Shown piece after piece: positions 13,396-20,388 of a stretch of 23,386 nt of DNA (within the stretch, counting starts at the first letter, position 1; each line of letters begins with the position of its first letter). The notes under the pieces are model-generated. The model did no database searches. It was not told where the DNA came from and saw only the letters and a list, made by a program, of their open reading frames with translations. The DNA comes from a virus. The stretch is from IMG/VR virus record IMGVR_UViG_3300045999_000689, positions 1-23,386 of that record; one strand, 5' to 3'. The position numbers and the translations under genes are program-made.

Positions 13396-15283
13396 CTTCG
13401 AGACTCGCAGTACATGCGACCTACGCTCTAAGGGCGTATACAACTACGCGCAGGATAGCACGACTGACGTCTTAATGATGTCCTACGCTTTCGACGATGA
13501 GGACGTGGTGACGTGGATGCCGTCCCAGCCCTTCCCCGAGCGCGTTCGCAACTACACTGGCCAGATCAGGGCGCACAACGCCGCGTTTGAGCGCTTGATT
13601 TTTTGGTATGTGTTGCAGATCAATTTTGACCTCACTCAATTTTATTGCACGGCCACACAAGCCCGCGCCAACTGCGCGCCTGGCTCACTTGAGGACGTTG
13701 GCCGCTTTGCTGGCGCGTCTATGAAAAAAGATCACAGGGGCGCGCAATTAATTCGCTTGATGTGCGTGCCGCCGTTCAAAGACTCGCCTGAACTCATGGC
13801 CGAGATGATCCAGTACTGTGAGCAGGACGTGCGCGCCATGCGTGCAATCAGCAAGGCCATGCGTGACTTGTCAGCCGAAGAATTAGAAGACTACCACGTC
13901 AACGAGCGCATCAATGATCGCGGCGTGTTGGTCGATGTGCCGCTTTGCCAAGCGGCGGTTAAGTTTGCCTCCGATGAACTCATTGAGATCGAGCAGATCG
14001 TCAAGGAAGTCACCGGCGGCGCAATCACTAGCGTCAGGTCGCCACGCATGCGTGAGTGGGTGCTTGAGCGTGTGGGCGATGAAGCCAAGAAGTTAATGGA
14101 GAAGGATGGCAAATACTCCATTGATAAGACTGTACGAGCCAATCTTTTACTCATGGAGAACCCCGATGAAGTCCCTGCCGATGTCCAAGAAGTTATCCAA
14201 TGCGCCGACGACCTCTGGGCGTCGTCTGTGGCAAAGTTCAACCGACTTAGCTGTCTGGCGGATGAGGAGGATCAGAGGGTACGCGGAGCGTTCGTATTTG
14301 CTGGCGGTTCAGCAACAGGCAGAGCATCATCCTACGGCGCCCAAGTTCACAACTTCACGCGCAAGTGCGCTGACGAACCAGAAGACGTCAGGCAAGCAAT
14401 GGTCAGAGGACACGCAATCGTCCCTCGGTATGGAAAGCGCGTTACCGATGTACTTAAGGGAATGCTTAGACCAGCGCTCATCCCTGCAACAGGCAAGCAC
14501 TTCGTCGTGGCAGACTGGGCGGCCATCGAAGCCCGTGTCAACCCATGGCTCTCAGGGCGAGGCGCTGATAAACTGGAACTATTCCGAACTGGGGAAGACG
14601 TCTATAAAGTCAATGCCGCCGCAACATTCAATGTTCGCGTGGCAGACGTCACCAAAGACCAACGCCAGATCGGAAAGGTTCAAGAGCTTGCCTGCGGATT
14701 TGCTGGCGGCGTGGGCGCTTTTGCTGCTATGGGTCGGGCTTATGGGATCAGTCTTCCTGAGCCAGTTGCCAAACGCATGGTGGATGGCTGGCGGCGTGCT
14801 AATCCTTGGAGCGTACCTTATTGGGCGGCGCTTGAGGAGTCCTATACCCGTGCAATGAGAAACAAGGGGCGTGAATTTAAGGCTGGCCGTATAACATATT
14901 TGTTTGACGGTCAACACTTATGGTATGCCCTACCATCTGGCCGCATCTTGTGCTACCCCTATGCCAAATTGGAATCAGAGGGCGTCAGTTATGCCAAGGC
15001 GGCATGGAAGCCCGCGCAAGATGCAAAAGAATGGCCACGCGCCCGCCTTTGGAAAGGCTTGGCATGTGAAAATGTGACGCAGGCGGTCGCCAATGACTTA
15101 CTCCGACATTCCCTCAGACAACTCGATGACGTTGTGCTTCATGTGCATGACGAAATTGTTGTCGAGACAGCCGACCCAGAAGCGGCAGAGAATTTAAAAC
15201 GTGTGATGTGTACAGCGCCAGCATGGGCAGATGGCTTGCCCTTGGCCGCTGAAGTTGAAACTATGAAAAGGTATGGCAAATGA
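13379..15283 (+). CDS. polA: DNA polymerase I (family A) with 3'-5' exonuclease domain
   Basis: A 634-residue replicative polymerase. The N-terminal exonuclease begins at once with WLDFETRS (Asp6, Glu8; Exo I) and has YCEQDVRAM as Exo III. Polymerase motifs: A, VVADWAAIEARVNPW (Asp379); B, RQIGKVQELACGF (Arg429, Lys433); C, VLHVHDEIVVE (His590, Asp591, Glu592). It copies phage DNA in the host cytoplasm. There is no 5'-3' exonuclease domain, as usual in phages. Two motif B positions are unusual: Leu437 falls at E. coli residue 762 and Phe441 at Tyr766. The start overlaps the PAPS-reductase-like gene by 17 bases. The stop overlaps the primase-helicase start (ATGA), so polymerase and primase-helicase are co-translated. 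Confidence 0.96.
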   Translation: MTLWLDFETRSTCDLRSKGVYNYAQDSTTDVLMMSYAFDDEDVVTWMPSQPFPERVRNYTGQIRAHNAAFERLIFWYVLQINFDLTQFYCTATQARANCAPGSLEDVGRFAGASMKKDHRGAQLIRLMCVPPFKDSPELMAEMIQYCEQDVRAMRAISKAMRDLSAEELEDYHVNERINDRGVLVDVPLCQAAVKFASDELIEIEQIVKEVTGGAITSVRSPRMREWVLERVGDEAKKLMEKDGKYSIDKTVRANLLLMENPDEVPADVQEVIQCADDLWASSVAKFNRLSCLADEEDQRVRGAFVFAGGSATGRASSYGAQVHNFTRKCADEPEDVRQAMVRGHAIVPRYGKRVTDVLKGMLRPALIPATGKHFVVADWAAIEARVNPWLSGRGADKLELFRTGEDVYKVNAAATFNVRVADVTKDQRQIGKVQELACGFAGGVGAFAAMGRAYGISLPEPVAKRMVDGWRRANPWSVPYWAALEESYTRAMRNKGREFKAGRITYLFDGQHLWYALPSGRILCYPYAKLESEGVSYAKAAWKPAQDAKEWPRARLWKGLACENVTQAVANDLLRHSLRQLDDVVLHVHDEIVVETADPEAAENLKRVMCTAPAWADGLPLAAEVETMKRYGK

Positions 15284-17574
15284 ACTTTCTTGATTTTTTA
15301 ATTTCTTTAGCCCCCGAGGGCGAAACAGCATTGATCGTGCGTCAGAAACCCATGCTCAAGGATGGTGAGTTGCAGTTTCATGCAGACGGCGCGATCAAAT
15401 GCACATGGCCTGCCATGTTGCCTGACGCCAAGATTAAAAAGGACTGGGCAATCTACGGCAACACCGCGTCGTTTATCGTTGACCGCTTCAAGGATGGTCA
15501 TGTGTCAGCAGGCGCGGCTTACTGTGAATATGTGCTTGTCATGGTGCTTGACGATGTAGGCACAAAGGCCAAGATCCCGCCTCTTGAGCCAACTTGGAAG
15601 ATGGAGACGTCTGAAGGTTCGTTCCAATGGGGCTACGCCTTCTCAGAGCAACCTACAAAGATGGACTTTAGCGCGGCCATTAAAGCGATTGCCGATGCAG
15701 GCTACACCGACTCTGGCGCGATCAATGCCGTGCGTAACTTCCGCTTGCCTGGCTCGATCAACTTGAAGCCAGACCGCAACAACTTTGCGTCGAAGTTGGT
15801 GGAGTTCCATCCAGAGCGCGAATTTACGCTTGAGCAGATCTGTGCAGCGCTTGACGTAACGCCCGCGCCTGCTGACTCAGTAGGTGTGCGCCCGATCCGA
15901 TTGACAGACGATGGCGCAGACGATGTGATGGCTTGGCTGTCTGGCCAAGGCCTGCTCTTGTCTAAACCTAATCAAGAGGGCTGGGCAGGCGTGATCTGCC
16001 CCAACTCAGCCGAGCATACTGACGGCAACCCAGAAGGCCGTTACATGCCGGCCAATCGTGCGTATTGCTGTCTGCATAGCCATTGCCTTGAAGTCGACTC
16101 CAGCGCGTTCCTTAAATGGGTGTCAGACAATGGCGGCCCCAAGCATGCGCCTGGTTTGCGTGAAGAACTGCTAACCATGGCCATGGATCAGGCGTTGTCT
16201 AAGTTGACGCCCTCTGACATGTTCACAGATGACGCCGCCGCCGTGATCGCTGAGGTTGAGCGCAAGGAGCTTGGCCGTGTTGAGAAGTCGCAATGGTATG
16301 AGCGCTTTGCGTACATCCAAGACGACGAGTCTTACTTTGACATGCAAGACCGCCGTGAGATTTCCCGCCAGACTTTTAACGCCTTGTTCCGCCACATCCC
16401 TTGCAAGTCTATACATGGTAAAAACCCTAAAGTCGAGGCGTCTGTGTCGTTTGACGAGAACCGCCAGACCATGGGCGCAAAGGCGCTTGTCGGCATTACT
16501 TATGCCGCAGGCGAGTCGGTCATTGTGGCCCGTGATGGTGATCTATATGGCAACCGTTGGCGCGATGCACGCCCTGCGGTCGGGTCTGGTGATGTGACCC
16601 CTTGGCTTGAGCATTGCAGGGCGCTAGTGCCTAACGCTGACGAACTAGAACATATCTTTGATGTGATGGCCTTCAAGGTGCAGCACCCTGAGACCAAGAT
16701 CAATCACGCCGTGTTGCATGGCGGTGACCAAGGGTCAGGCAAAGACACCATGTGGGCGCCGTTCATTTGGGCAGTCTGTGGCCCGCACCTTAAGAATCGT
16801 GGCCTGCTGGACAACGACACCATGTCGTCGCAGTTCGGATATGCCCTTGAGTCTGAGATCCTGATCTTGAACGAGTTGAAAGAACCAGACGCCAAAGAGC
16901 GCAGGGCCTTGGCCAACAAATTGAAACCAATCATCGCCGCGCCTCCCGAAATGCTGACAGTCAACCGCAAGGGCCTACACCCCTACCAGATGGCCAACCG
17001 CGTGTTCGTGTTGGCGTTCTCCAATGACCCCGTGCCGATTAGTCTGGACTCGCAGGACCGCCGTTGGTTTTGCGTGTGGTCGCATGCGCCGCGCATGAGC
17101 GCGCAGGCCGCAGAAAAGATGTGGAAGTGGTACAAGGCGGGAGGCTTTGCGGCCATTAGCGGCTGGCTTGCTTCGCGTGATGTGGCCGCATTTAATCCTG
17201 GTGCAGCGCCCATGTTGACCGAGTTCAAGATGAACTTGGTCGAGCATGGCATGAGCATGGCCGAAAGTTATCTTGTCGAGTTGATGCGTACCCGCATGGG
17301 TGAGTTTTCTAAGGGTGTGGTCGCGTCGCCTTTCCATGCGCTGTGTGACCGCTTGGCAGGTGCAGCGCCGTCTGGCGTAAAAGTTCCGCAGCCTGCCTTG
17401 TTGCATGCCCTGAAAGAGGCCGGATGGGTTGACATGGGCAGATTAAAATCGCGGGAGTTTGACTCTAAAAAACACATTTTCTGCGCGCCAGATATGGTCG
17501 ATGTGTCCAAGTCTGAATTGCGCCGCCTTGTCGAAGATGTGCCGTCGCCAATGTCTGTCAGGCTTGTGAAGTAA
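15280..17574 (+). CDS. Primase-helicase (RepB-like primase domain + SF3-type/DUF5906 helicase)
   Basis: A 764-residue protein. Residues about 80-190 look like a RepB/AEP-type primase: VLDDVG with Asp91-Asp92, FQWGYAF, and AVRNFRLPGSINLKPD. A Cys/His cluster follows (Cys240 and His in AEHTD; Cys263, Cys264, His266, His268, Cys269 in CCLHSHC), probably a zinc knuckle. The helicase part has Walker A LHGGDQGSGKDT (Lys488), a Walker B-like ILILNELKEPD, and NRVFVLAFSNDPVPISLDSQ with the SF3/DUF5906-like 'FSND.P' sensor, then DRRWF as a likely arginine-finger region. It should prime and unwind DNA for the polymerase encoded just upstream, to which it is ATGA-coupled. Last gene of the plus-strand replication operon. 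Confidence 0.88.
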   Translation: MNFLDFLISLAPEGETALIVRQKPMLKDGELQFHADGAIKCTWPAMLPDAKIKKDWAIYGNTASFIVDRFKDGHVSAGAAYCEYVLVMVLDDVGTKAKIPPLEPTWKMETSEGSFQWGYAFSEQPTKMDFSAAIKAIADAGYTDSGAINAVRNFRLPGSINLKPDRNNFASKLVEFHPEREFTLEQICAALDVTPAPADSVGVRPIRLTDDGADDVMAWLSGQGLLLSKPNQEGWAGVICPNSAEHTDGNPEGRYMPANRAYCCLHSHCLEVDSSAFLKWVSDNGGPKHAPGLREELLTMAMDQALSKLTPSDMFTDDAAAVIAEVERKELGRVEKSQWYERFAYIQDDESYFDMQDRREISRQTFNALFRHIPCKSIHGKNPKVEASVSFDENRQTMGAKALVGITYAAGESVIVARDGDLYGNRWRDARPAVGSGDVTPWLEHCRALVPNADELEHIFDVMAFKVQHPETKINHAVLHGGDQGSGKDTMWAPFIWAVCGPHLKNRGLLDNDTMSSQFGYALESEILILNELKEPDAKERRALANKLKPIIAAPPEMLTVNRKGLHPYQMANRVFVLAFSNDPVPISLDSQDRRWFCVWSHAPRMSAQAAEKMWKWYKAGGFAAISGWLASRDVAAFNPGAAPMLTEFKMNLVEHGMSMAESYLVELMRTRMGEFSKGVVASPFHALCDRLAGAAPSGVKVPQPALLHALKEAGWVDMGRLKSREFDSKKHIFCAPDMVDVSKSELRRLVEDVPSPMSVRLVK

Positions 17575-17603
17575 GGCAATGCCGCCGCCTACGGCGTCGA
17601 CAT

Positions 17604-17630
17604 AAAAAAAGCCCCTATTGCTAGGGGCTT
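17604..17630 (-). terminator. Intrinsic terminator for the minus-strand small-gene cassette
   Basis: The inverted repeat AAGCCCCTA-TTGC-TAGGGGCTT (17609-17630) is flanked by seven A residues on the plus strand (17604-17610). Read on the minus strand this is a GC-rich 9-bp stem, TTGC-complement loop and a T-run: a classical Rho-independent terminator, just after the last minus-strand mini-gene. On the plus strand the stem has only a two-base T tail, so it would terminate the converging replication operon poorly. Confidence 0.82.
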
Positions 17631-17646
17631 GTGAGGTGTGGCAACG

Positions 17647-17706
17647 CTACAGATCAAGGAGAATGGCCAGTAGCGCGGCCAGTATAACCGCGATTAATAA
17701 AATCAT
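17647..17706 (-). CDS. 19-aa hydrophobic micropeptide (single membrane helix)
   Basis: ATG 17704-17706 to TAG 17647-17649 encodes MILLIAVILAALLAILLDL, a pure membrane-helix peptide with one terminal Asp. AAAGGG lies about 10 bases upstream, within the last codons of the preceding gene, and the terminator follows about 17 bases downstream. Being the last reading frame before the terminator supports translation. It resembles small phage membrane peptides that bind host membrane proteins, but no function can be assigned and translation is unproven. Confidence 0.45.
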   Translation of the reverse strand: MILLIAVILAALLAILLDL

Positions 17707-17707
17707 G

Positions 17708-17905
17708 CTAGTAAGCCCTTTGCATGGCCTCTAACGCGCCTCTGTTAAGCAATCGGCGCGCCTCTGGGCCTTCGGCCATGGCCGCCTTGTATTCGTATTC
17801 TTCGGCCTTGCCTTGTTCGTGCCTGTAACCAAGGTCGATGTAGTAATGCTCGGTATAGGTTAGGGGTCTAAAAGGCGCGAGCGCCTCTGCTATGGTCTGG
17901 TTCAT
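17708..17905 (-). CDS. Small hypothetical protein (65 aa)
   Basis: The product begins MNQTIAEALAPFRPLTYTEH and continues YYIDLGYRHEQGKAEEYEYK, then a helical Ala/Glu/Arg-rich end (ARRLLNRGALEAMQRAY). It is soluble and mostly helical. AGGGAG stands 8 bases before the ATG, and the ATG overlaps the previous stop (ATGA). Unknown family. Part of a strictly co-directional cassette of mini-genes, so probably an early accessory protein. Confidence 0.68.
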   Translation of the reverse strand: MNQTIAEALAPFRPLTYTEHYYIDLGYRHEQGKAEEYEYKAAMAEGPEARRLLNRGALEAMQRAY

Positions 17906-18108
17906 GGCAATAACTCCCTAGCGTCTGCGGTAACCTTGGCCAACTTCTCTGTGTCGCCGTCTTCGATGGCGTCTAAGAGGGCATAAACGGCGTGTTGCAG
18001 ATCCGCAATCTGTGCGAACATGGCAGCCACACCTGTAAAGCCCTCAGCGTGTGCGATGGCCTCGGCTTCGTCTGGCGTCAATTTTGTTAAGTCAATCATG
18101 TTATACAT
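17902..18108 (-). CDS. Small hypothetical protein (68 aa)
   Basis: The product contains LTKLTPDEAEAIAHAEGFTG, then VAAMFAQIADLQHAVYALLD and an acidic helical end. 'TPDEAEAIAHAEGFTGVAAM' looks like a short helix-turn-helix-like or SAP-like segment, but this is not diagnostic. The start is either ATG 18108, which overlaps the upstream stop by 8 bases, or ATG 18099 three codons later; neither has a strong Shine-Dalgarno sequence. The end is ATGA-coupled to the next gene. Function unknown. Confidence 0.66.
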   Translation of the reverse strand: MYNMIDLTKLTPDEAEAIAHAEGFTGVAAMFAQIADLQHAVYALLDAIEDGDTEKLAKVTADARELLP

Positions 18109-18325
18109 CCCAGTCTTCGGTTGTTAATTTAATGTTGCAAAAGTCGGCGTGTGCCTTGTTTGTATGTTCACGCACCAAGGCACAGATGGCGTCGATTAAG
18201 TCGCGGTCCACTAAGTCGTTCATGGTGAATGTGGCAAAGGGCGCGGCCTCTACGCCTTCCGGCGTGAAGGCGTTGCCACGGTGAAAAGTGACCGTCGTGC
18301 GGTCGTAGTGCTTGGGGTCTGTCAT
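18101..18325 (-). CDS. Small hypothetical protein (74 aa)
   Basis: The product begins MTDPKHYDRTTVTFHRGNAF, followed by PEGVEAAPFATFTMNDLVDR and ICALVREHTNKAHADFCN. It is probably a small alpha/beta fold. AGGAG stands 7 bases before the ATG, and the ATG overlaps the upstream TGA. No domain recognised, and no membrane segment. Typical size and packing for an early phage accessory gene. Confidence 0.68.
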   Translation of the reverse strand: MTDPKHYDRTTVTFHRGNAFTPEGVEAAPFATFTMNDLVDRDLIDAICALVREHTNKAHADFCNIKLTTEDWDV

Positions 18326-18471
18326 TGTTCTGCTCCTAAGTTAATATGTACCCATTCGTCCATACTGCCGTCGACATAAGCAATGGCGTGGATGTCGTGG
18401 TCATTGAATGTGTAAACCTGGAGGGTTGGGTCACATTGTTGAAGTTGTTGGATTAGTTCTGCGACTGTCAT
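18322..18471 (-). CDS. Small hypothetical protein (49 aa)
   Basis: Read from ATG 18469-18471 to TGA 18322-18324. The product begins MTVAELIQQLQQCDPTLQVY and ends AYVDGSMDEWVHINLGAEQ. 'TVAELIQQLQQCDPTLQVY' is typical of small alpha-beta proteins found in many phages and prophages ('L...L...dpd..V'), function unknown. GAGGAGG stands 7 bases before the ATG, and both ends are ATGA-coupled. Strong translation signals make this a confident call despite its length. Confidence 0.72.
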   Translation of the reverse strand: MTVAELIQQLQQCDPTLQVYTFNDHDIHAIAYVDGSMDEWVHINLGAEQ

Positions 18472-18749
18472 GGTGTGGCCTCCTCTGGTAAGTGCATGGC
18501 GATAAGGTTAAGAATGTCATAGTGATTGCAGTCGTTAGGCGCAATCATTTCGTAGTAGCGCTCGCCTATGCGCGCGCACCATGTGTAAAGGTTGGCAGTC
18601 TCGCATTCAATGACCATGAACGACTCGCTACCTTCGCGCCGTGTCCACTTAGCAGGCGGCAGCACTTCTAGCAAATACCAAAACCTGTCGCGGTCAATCT
18701 CTTTAGGCGCTTCGCCATTGTTGCGGCGCATTTCTTCATAGCGGTCCAT
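18468..18749 (-). CDS. Small hypothetical protein (93 aa)
   Basis: The product has a charged N-terminal helix (MDRYEEMRRNNGEAPKEIDR), then RFWYLLEVLPPAKWTRREGS and a beta-rich section (ESFMVIECETANLYTWCARI). The pattern 'FWYLLEVLPPAKW...ESFMV.E' recurs in phage hypothetical proteins, to my memory. A longer frame exists upstream to a TTG, but the ATG at 18749 has GGAGGG 7 bases upstream and follows the previous stop by 2 bases. Soluble; function unknown. Confidence 0.7.
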   Translation of the reverse strand: MDRYEEMRRNNGEAPKEIDRDRFWYLLEVLPPAKWTRREGSESFMVIECETANLYTWCARIGERYYEMIAPNDCNHYDILNLIAMHLPEEATP

Positions 18750-18751
18750 GT

Positions 18752-18988
18752 TCAAGCCCTCCATCCGGTCATGTCGGCGTAAGTCTTCCAAGACTCCAAG
18801 ACGTGCGCGCCGTAGCGCGGGCGGCGTGTGCAGATGTTGACATACTTCATTTCGGCGCGTTGGCGGGCGGCGCGCTCAATCTGCGCGGCCTCGTCGATGG
18901 TGTTGCACTCAACGATCAGTTTGTTGGTACGGCCTTTGGCGTAGCCCCAACCACTCATGAATTTGTCGGTCATAGTTACATAGAACAT
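18752..18988 (-). CDS. Small conserved hypothetical protein (78 aa)
   Basis: The product begins MFYVTMTDKFMSGWGYAKGR, then NKLIVECNTIDEAAQIERAA and KYVNICTRRPRYGA. 'YVTMTDKFMSGWG...NKLI.EC' is a conserved short phage family, as far as I remember, with no assigned function. The frame has a GTG three codons earlier. I chose the ATG at 18988 because GGAG precedes it at 8 bases. It is probably a compact alpha/beta protein: strand, helix of Glu/Ala/Arg, strand. Confidence 0.72.
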   Translation of the reverse strand: MFYVTMTDKFMSGWGYAKGRTNKLIVECNTIDEAAQIERAARQRAEMKYVNICTRRPRYGAHVLESWKTYADMTGWRA

Positions 18989-18990
18989 TT

Positions 18991-19125
18991 TTAGCACTCC
19001 AGTTGATCAATCAATGCTTGCGCTTGCGCGTAAGTGTCAAATAGGTTGTCGCCGTTTGTATCGTGGACATAATCGCCGTTGGCGTTTTCAACCATGTAGC
19101 CGTCGTTTGTTTTGATAATTTTCAT
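18991..19125 (-). CDS. Small hypothetical protein (44 aa)
   Basis: The product begins MKIIKTNDGYMVENANGDYV and ends FDTYAQAQALIDQLEC. It is predicted as two short strands followed by a helix. The open frame runs on to 19317, but that extension is Thr/Pro/Arg-rich and overlies another gene. ATG 19125 has AAGGAG 9 bases upstream. Similar in design (strands then 'A.A...L' helix) to the neighbouring 81-aa protein, so the two may share a mini-fold. Function unknown. Confidence 0.68.
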   Translation of the reverse strand: MKIIKTNDGYMVENANGDYVHDTNGDNLFDTYAQAQALIDQLEC

Positions 19126-19138
19126 TTTTAGTTTCTCC

Positions 19139-19384
19139 TTAAATTGACGCCAGTCTGATGTGGCGCAGGCTTGCAAGAATGGCCGTGTGAAGCATGGCCG
19201 CATTTTTGGGGTTGTCGATTGACATGTGGTCGGGCGCTGTGCCAAGGTCGCTGGCATAGTCGCGGGCAGATTCGTATGAGTCGAAGGCCATGGCCGTCTG
19301 GCCATGTTCAACGACAAAGGCAGACCGACCGACGCGGTCGGCTAAGTCTGAGCAGGGATAAGCAAAGCAGATGGAATATGTCAT
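19139..19384 (-). CDS. Small hypothetical protein (81 aa)
   Basis: The product begins MTYSICFAYPCSDLADRVGR and continues with SAFVVEHGQTAMAFDSYESA and RDYASDLGTAPDHMSIDNPK. It looks like a small alpha/beta protein. The frame begins at a TTG (19396), but the ATG at 19384 has GGAG 6 bases upstream and starts just after the previous stop. No domain is recognised. There is a 13-base gap to the next gene. Confidence 0.66.
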   Translation of the reverse strand: MTYSICFAYPCSDLADRVGRSAFVVEHGQTAMAFDSYESARDYASDLGTAPDHMSIDNPKNAAMLHTAILASLRHIRLASI

Positions 19385-19386
19385 GA

Positions 19387-19482
19387 TTAACTCCAAAGAA
19401 TGTCAAAGTAAGCCAATGCGCCTACGGTTAAGAGAAGGCCAATGGCCACGGCAGTCAGAATGTCATAGATGGTGTGTTTCAT
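19387..19482 (-). CDS. 31-aa single-pass membrane peptide
   Basis: ATG 19480-19482 to TAA 19387-19389. The product is MKHTIYDILTAVAIGLLLTV followed by GALAYFDILWS. A short charged start, a membrane helix (about 8-25) and a polar-aromatic end suggest an inner-membrane peptide. The stop lies 2 bases before the next ATG, and the GGAG of the next gene lies in its final codons. The upstream ribosome-binding site is weak. One of three membrane mini-genes in this cassette. Confidence 0.55.
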   Translation of the reverse strand: MKHTIYDILTAVAIGLLLTVGALAYFDILWS

Positions 19483-19492
19483 GTTTTGGCTT

Positions 19493-19579
19493 TCAAGAAA
19501 ATAAAATTACAGAGTAAGAGAGAAACAACGCGCAGAGGCAGAACAAACCAAAGGCGACAAGGGCAAAGGTATCTTTCAT
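19493..19579 (-). CDS. 28-aa single-pass membrane peptide
   Basis: ATG 19577-19579 to TGA 19493-19495. The product is MKDTFALVAFGLFCLCALFL followed by SYSVILFS, nearly all membrane helix with two cysteines. GAGGAG stands 8 bases before the ATG, and the ATG overlaps the previous TGA (ATGA), so translation signals are strong. Likely an inner-membrane micropeptide acting on host membrane functions; the target is unknown. Confidence 0.58.
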   Translation of the reverse strand: MKDTFALVAFGLFCLCALFLSYSVILFS

Positions 19580-19836
19580 GCTAAGTACTCCTCAAAAATG
19601 CCGTTGTAATGTGTCTTCACATAGCGCGTCGCCTGCACCATGGCCGCGTCGATGTCAGACTTGAGGCGGCGAATGTATCGGCCTTGATCGTACAAACGGA
19701 TGAAACCGTCAGCGCCGACAATCACAGCCACAATGCCGTCGCCGTCGCAACAAAACTCACCAATAGCTTTATCGGATCTGGGATAAAAATCCCACTCGCC
19801 GAAGTCTTTGCTTTTCAATTGATCTAGTGTGTACAT
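19576..19836 (-). CDS. Small hypothetical protein (86 aa)
   Basis: The product begins MYTLDQLKSKDFGEWDFYPR, then beta-rich FCCDGDGIVAVIVGADGFIR, then a helical end (DIDAAMVQATRYVKTHYNGI). It is an alpha/beta protein without membrane segments. The frame opens at a TTG (19842), but ATG 19836 has GGAGG 7 bases upstream and follows the preceding stop by 2 bases. No family recognised. Confidence 0.68.
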   Translation of the reverse strand: MYTLDQLKSKDFGEWDFYPRSDKAIGEFCCDGDGIVAVIVGADGFIRLYDQGRYIRRLKSDIDAAMVQATRYVKTHYNGIFEEYLA

Positions 19837-19838
19837 GA

Positions 19839-19976
19839 TCAAACCTCCAAGTATTTGTTAAGGCGAGCTTTAGCGATGGCCAAAGTTTTAGCGCGGAAAC
19901 GTTCGACGATTGCGCCGTTGTTCCAAATTACGTATTGATTCTGAGCAGACCAAAACGTCAATGTGTACCAATTCAT
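19839..19976 (-). CDS. First gene of the minus-strand cassette, hypothetical (45 aa)
   Basis: The product begins MNWYTLTFWSAQNQYVIWNN and ends FRAKTLAIAKARLNKYLEV. It shows three short strands with many aromatics, then a basic helix, and is possibly a small nucleic-acid or protein binder. The frame continues to 20048, but ATG 19976 has AGGGAG 7 bases upstream. Everything upstream of it is the promoter/origin region, so this is the promoter-proximal gene of the cassette. Confidence 0.68.
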   Translation of the reverse strand: MNWYTLTFWSAQNQYVIWNNGAIVERFRAKTLAIAKARLNKYLEV

Positions 19977-20004
19977 AAGAAATCTCCCTTTTGTGTTGCT
20001 GATG

Positions 20005-20048
20005 TGGAGATTGTAAAGCATTTCTTTGCACGCTACACAATTTGTCAA
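20005..20048 (-). promoter_or_regulatory. Candidate promoter of the minus-strand cassette
   Basis: On the minus strand a perfect -35 hexamer TTGACA lies at about 20043-20048, and a good -10 hexamer TACAAT (5 of 6 matches) lies about 30 bases further on, near 20009-20014. The two are too far apart to form one standard promoter, so either element works with a poor partner (TTGTGT, 19 bases before TACAAT) or a non-standard promoter is used. Position fits: the first cassette ATG is about 33 bases downstream. Confidence 0.35.
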
Positions 20049-20169
20049 TAAATATTTTACATAGGACTTTCCCTAGGTTTGTGGACCATGCGTGGATAAG
20101 AATGTGGACTTAGTGAGGGTTGACGATTGTCCACACGCAAAGCCAACAACGGCGCGGTCTGCGAAGTGT

Positions 20170-20187
20170 TGTGGACAATGTGGATAA
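20170..20187 (-). repeat. Two abutting 9-mers TGTGGACAA-TGTGGATAA (exact DnaA box)
   Basis: Two 9-bp units touch without a spacer, and the second is the exact reverse complement of the consensus DnaA box TTATCCACA. They are followed directly by an AT-rich stretch of over 40 bases (A-run at 20188-20196 and onward), a possible unwinding element. Related single units lie at 20080-20088, 20091-20099, 20103-20111 and, in plus orientation, 20127-20135. Confidence 0.75.
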
Positions 20188-20277
20188 TAAAAAAAAGATA
20201 AAAGTTTGAAGTAGAGATATATTTATAGCATGGTGTCACGCTAGGTTGACGTCTCATCCGGCGCCGATTTAAAACGG

Positions 20278-20313
20278 TGGTCCAAATGGTCCACATTGTC
20301 CACAAATCCACGC
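20278..20313 (+). repeat. Tandem array of four 9-mers (TGGTCCACA type)
   Basis: Units TGGTCCAAA, TGGTCCACA, TTGTCCACA and AATCCACGC abut exactly, with the last one degenerate. The period is 9 bp and the units share the core TCCA(C/A). The same pair TGGTCCACA-TTGTCCACA recurs at 20436-20453. Confidence 0.8.
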
Positions 20314-20388
20314 GCAGGGAATTCCCACGCAAAAAGAAAGAACTGGCGCGAAAGAAAAATGTGGATCATGTGGGCTATTGCAAAATGA

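Noticed and set aside
14106-14858. 250-aa plus-strand frame inside the polymerase gene
   Set aside because: Shifted frame over polymerase motifs A and B; Ser/Arg-rich composition typical of a shadow frame.
17584-17600. CGCCG-CCTA-CGGCG hairpin after the primase-helicase gene
   Set aside because: Short stem without a T-run; the adjacent stronger hairpin with T-run acts on the minus strand.
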